From CALGLS01 sp047626155 (GTDB lineage: Bacteria > Bacteroidota > Bacteroidia > Chitinophagales > Saprospiraceae), in assembly GCA_047626155.1 (NCBI GenBank), contig JBLHRR010000193.1, forward strand, positions 1-8,423: a DNA stretch of 8,423 nucleotides. The letters are read 5' to 3'. Below, piece by piece: positions 7,193 through 8,423 of this stretch (position 1 is the stretch's first letter; every line of letters begins with the position of its first letter). Under the pieces are notes generated by a model. It was given only the letters and a program-made list of their open reading frames with translations, ran no database searches and had not been told where the DNA came from. Both the position numbers and the translations under genes were made by a program.

Positions 7193-7324
7193 AATACTTA
7201 GTGACAACGAAAAATTAAATCCCGATTTGGAAACGATTATGTAAATCAAAACGACCAAAGGGAGAGTGATTTATATAATCGTTTCCACCAAAGAAATCGG
7301 GAAATTATTTTTTGTGTAATACTA
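7193..7324 (+). mobile_element. MITE-like structured palindromic repeat, copy 2
   Basis: Second copy of the element at 118-251, in the same orientation. The inner arms are 7229-7248 and 7267-7286, the loop is 7249-7266, the outer stem cccgattt/aaatcggg is at 7221-7228 and 7294-7301, and the ACCAAAG bulge is at 7287-7293, with the same heptamer in the loop at 7254-7260. One arm base differs from copy 1 (G7241 for A), which turns an A-U pair into a G-U wobble in plus-strand RNA; here the outer stem is fully paired. The edges carry AATACTTA (7193-7200) and AATACTAA (7318-7325), identical for the first six bases. The position that is C in both edges of copy 1 is T in both edges of copy 2, as independent target duplications would give. 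The element ends about 25 bp before the ATG at 7350. Confidence 0.7.
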
Positions 7325-7349
7325 ATCACCTCTCTTGTTATATTAAAAA

Positions 7350-8042
7350 ATGGAAAACAAAGCAAAATCACAATCTCGAACTTCTGTAGTGATGATGGGT
7401 GCCACAGGAGCTGTTGGAGGCGAAGTGGTAAAAGTATTGTTGAAAAAATCAGAACTTAGTCGATTGACCTTATTAGGAAGACGACCCTTAGAAGGTCTGA
7501 ATGCTGATATTGTCCGACAGGAAAAGGTTGACATCTTCGAGCCGGAGTCTTATCTCGAATTTCTTGAAGGACATCAAGTCGCTATTTGTACTTTAGGCGT
7601 CGGGCAACCTTCCAAGGTGAGTAGAGAAGACTTTATCAAGGTTGACAAAACCGCTGTTCTTGATTTTGCGAAAGCTAGTAAAAAGGCAGGAATCCAGCAT
7701 TTTGAGTTGCTCTCTTCTGTTAGTATAGACTCGAAGTCCTCCTCTTTTTATCTTCGTACAAAAGGAGAACTCGTCGACGAATTAAAATCCTTGAACTTCG
7801 AGCGACTAAGTATTTTCCAACCCTCTATGATTTTGACTCCGACCAATCGTTATGGTTTTATGCAAGGAGTGACTTTAGCTGTTTGGCCCCTGTTGAGGCC
7901 GTTGTTGTTTGGAGGCTTGCGCAAATATCGTGGCGTTAAAGTGGAAACCTTAGGGAAAGCCTTGGCTGAAAATGTATTGCTGGAAAATAGGGGAGACGAG
8001 TTTTTGACTTGGGATGATTTTGAAAAGATGGTGTCGGTTTGA
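7350..8042 (+). CDS. TIP30/HTATIP2-like atypical short-chain dehydrogenase (NAD(P)-binding)
   Basis: 230 residues, ATG at 7350 behind an A-run (attaaaaa), stop TGA at 8040-8042. The Rossmann nucleotide-binding loop GATGAVGG is at 17-24, after a beta strand (TSVVMM). LLGRRP (41-46) ends the second strand, and its two arginines suggest NADP preference. CTLGVGQPSKVSREDFIKVDK (80-100), HFELLSSVS (117-125) and the YxxxK pair Tyr134/Lys138 in FYLRTKGELVDEL (133-145) follow the order seen in the HTATIP2/TIP30 branch of the atypical SDR family. A C-terminal hydrophobic segment (about 173-190, VTLAVWPLLRPLLFGGL) may pack on the fold or associate with membrane. Bacterial members are annotated as NAD(P)H-binding oxidoreductases; no substrate is established and the neighbours give no hint. 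The leader contains copy 2 of the structured repeat. No clear terminator follows. Confidence 0.88.
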   Translation: MENKAKSQSRTSVVMMGATGAVGGEVVKVLLKKSELSRLTLLGRRPLEGLNADIVRQEKVDIFEPESYLEFLEGHQVAICTLGVGQPSKVSREDFIKVDKTAVLDFAKASKKAGIQHFELLSSVSIDSKSSSFYLRTKGELVDELKSLNFERLSIFQPSMILTPTNRYGFMQGVTLAVWPLLRPLLFGGLRKYRGVKVETLGKALAENVLLENRGDEFLTWDDFEKMVSV

Positions 8043-8423
8043 GTCATTGTGCATTCAATTTCAATTTTATTTTAGCTAGGTAAGCATATCTCGAATTTGA
8101 AAAGCAAAAGGATATCGCCTTGGGCGCGTTTGTAGCAAAGAAAGACGAAAGTTTTTAAAAGGAGCGATGCTCCTAAGCTTTTGATTTAGCTTTGGAAAAC
8201 AATTTTATACAACCAACCTTCTTTTTCTTTTTCTTACTTCTTTTAATGGAAACCTACATCAGGTGCATGAGTAACTGCTACAGCAAGTTGTAACCAGCCA
8301 TCGAAAAGTGCCCCCCCCCGCAGCCACTCAAAAATAGCCCCCCTAAAATCGCAGGATCACTATTTGCTTGACTTGAACGTCTAACTCGTCCACCCTTACG
8401 CGTAAGTCTTTCTAGCTGAATTA
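8043..8423. other. Right-end intergenic region with repeat-like and homopolymer sequence
   Basis: No gene is supported. A small hairpin aggagc-gat-gctcct (8160-8174) is followed after four bases by a short T-run and could be a weak terminator of the upstream gene. The neighbouring words aagcttttgatttagcttt resemble gagcctttgatttggcta at about 3033-3050. A pyrimidine-rich tract (8217-8244) follows. On the minus strand a frame enters from the window edge (about 8421, including LERLTRKGGRVRRSS) and reads to a stop at 8280-8278, passing through a run of nine G (plus-strand C at 8311-8319). A second minus frame reads through the same tract as FDGWLQLAVAVTHAPDVGFH. Neither matches a family I know. 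They could be the end of a gene lying to the right with an indel, or non-coding repeat DNA. Confidence 0.4.

Noticed and set aside
7850..8047. 65-codon minus-strand ORF over the end of the SDR gene
   Set aside because: Antisense to a well-supported coding region and without any family signature.
8311..8340. C-runs as a CRISPR, telomere-like or G-quadruplex array
   Set aside because: There are only two unequal runs (nine and six C) with no repeat period or spacer structure; four G-tracts in quadruplex spacing are not seen.
1..8423. tRNA, rRNA or CRISPR features
   Set aside because: Read through on both strands, I found no tRNA cloverleaf with a TpsiC-like arm, no rRNA segment and no regularly spaced repeats.

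Overview
The window reads as chromosome of a member of the phylum Bacteroidota. Two genes end in type IX secretion (T9SS) C-terminal sorting domains, one protein carries a SprB-type repeat, start codons lie behind A/T-rich leaders rather than clear Shine-Dalgarno sequences, and the DNA polymerase III alpha subunit is of the PHP-containing DnaE1 kind. A Saprospiria-like (Lewinella-type) or related lineage is my guess; the window does not settle it.

Layout from left to right. Positions 1-102 are the last 33 codons of a secreted T9SS cargo protein. A 130-bp structured repeat (copy 1, 118-251) separates it from a 610-residue secreted glucose/sorbosone dehydrogenase-like protein (301-2133). A strong bidirectional UUCG-loop terminator (2160-2197) sits between that gene and a convergent two-module VOC (glyoxalase-fold) gene on the minus strand (2215-2894), whose frame is broken at a run of ten A. 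A GC-rich, heavily folded intergenic stretch (2895-3185) follows, and then dnaE on the minus strand (3186-6722), intact and full length. A 627-bp divergent spacer carries short unrecognised frame remnants and the second copy of the structured repeat (7193-7324). That copy lies just ahead of a TIP30/HTATIP2-like NAD(P)-binding protein (7350-8042). The last 380 bases hold no convincing gene.

The genes do not form a pathway: secreted carbohydrate oxidation, a VOC enzyme, replication and an atypical SDR are simply neighbours. The most unusual item is the repeat pair. Each copy is a long imperfect palindrome with a 20-bp inner stem, flanked by short AATAC-containing direct repeats that look like target-site duplications, and each sits 25-50 bp upstream of a plus-strand start codon. 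The stem differences between copies are conservative only if the plus strand is the RNA, and the heptamer ACCAAAG is predicted unpaired twice in each copy. This fits a MITE-like non-autonomous element, possibly serving as a 5'-UTR structure. Copy number in the genome cannot be seen from here.
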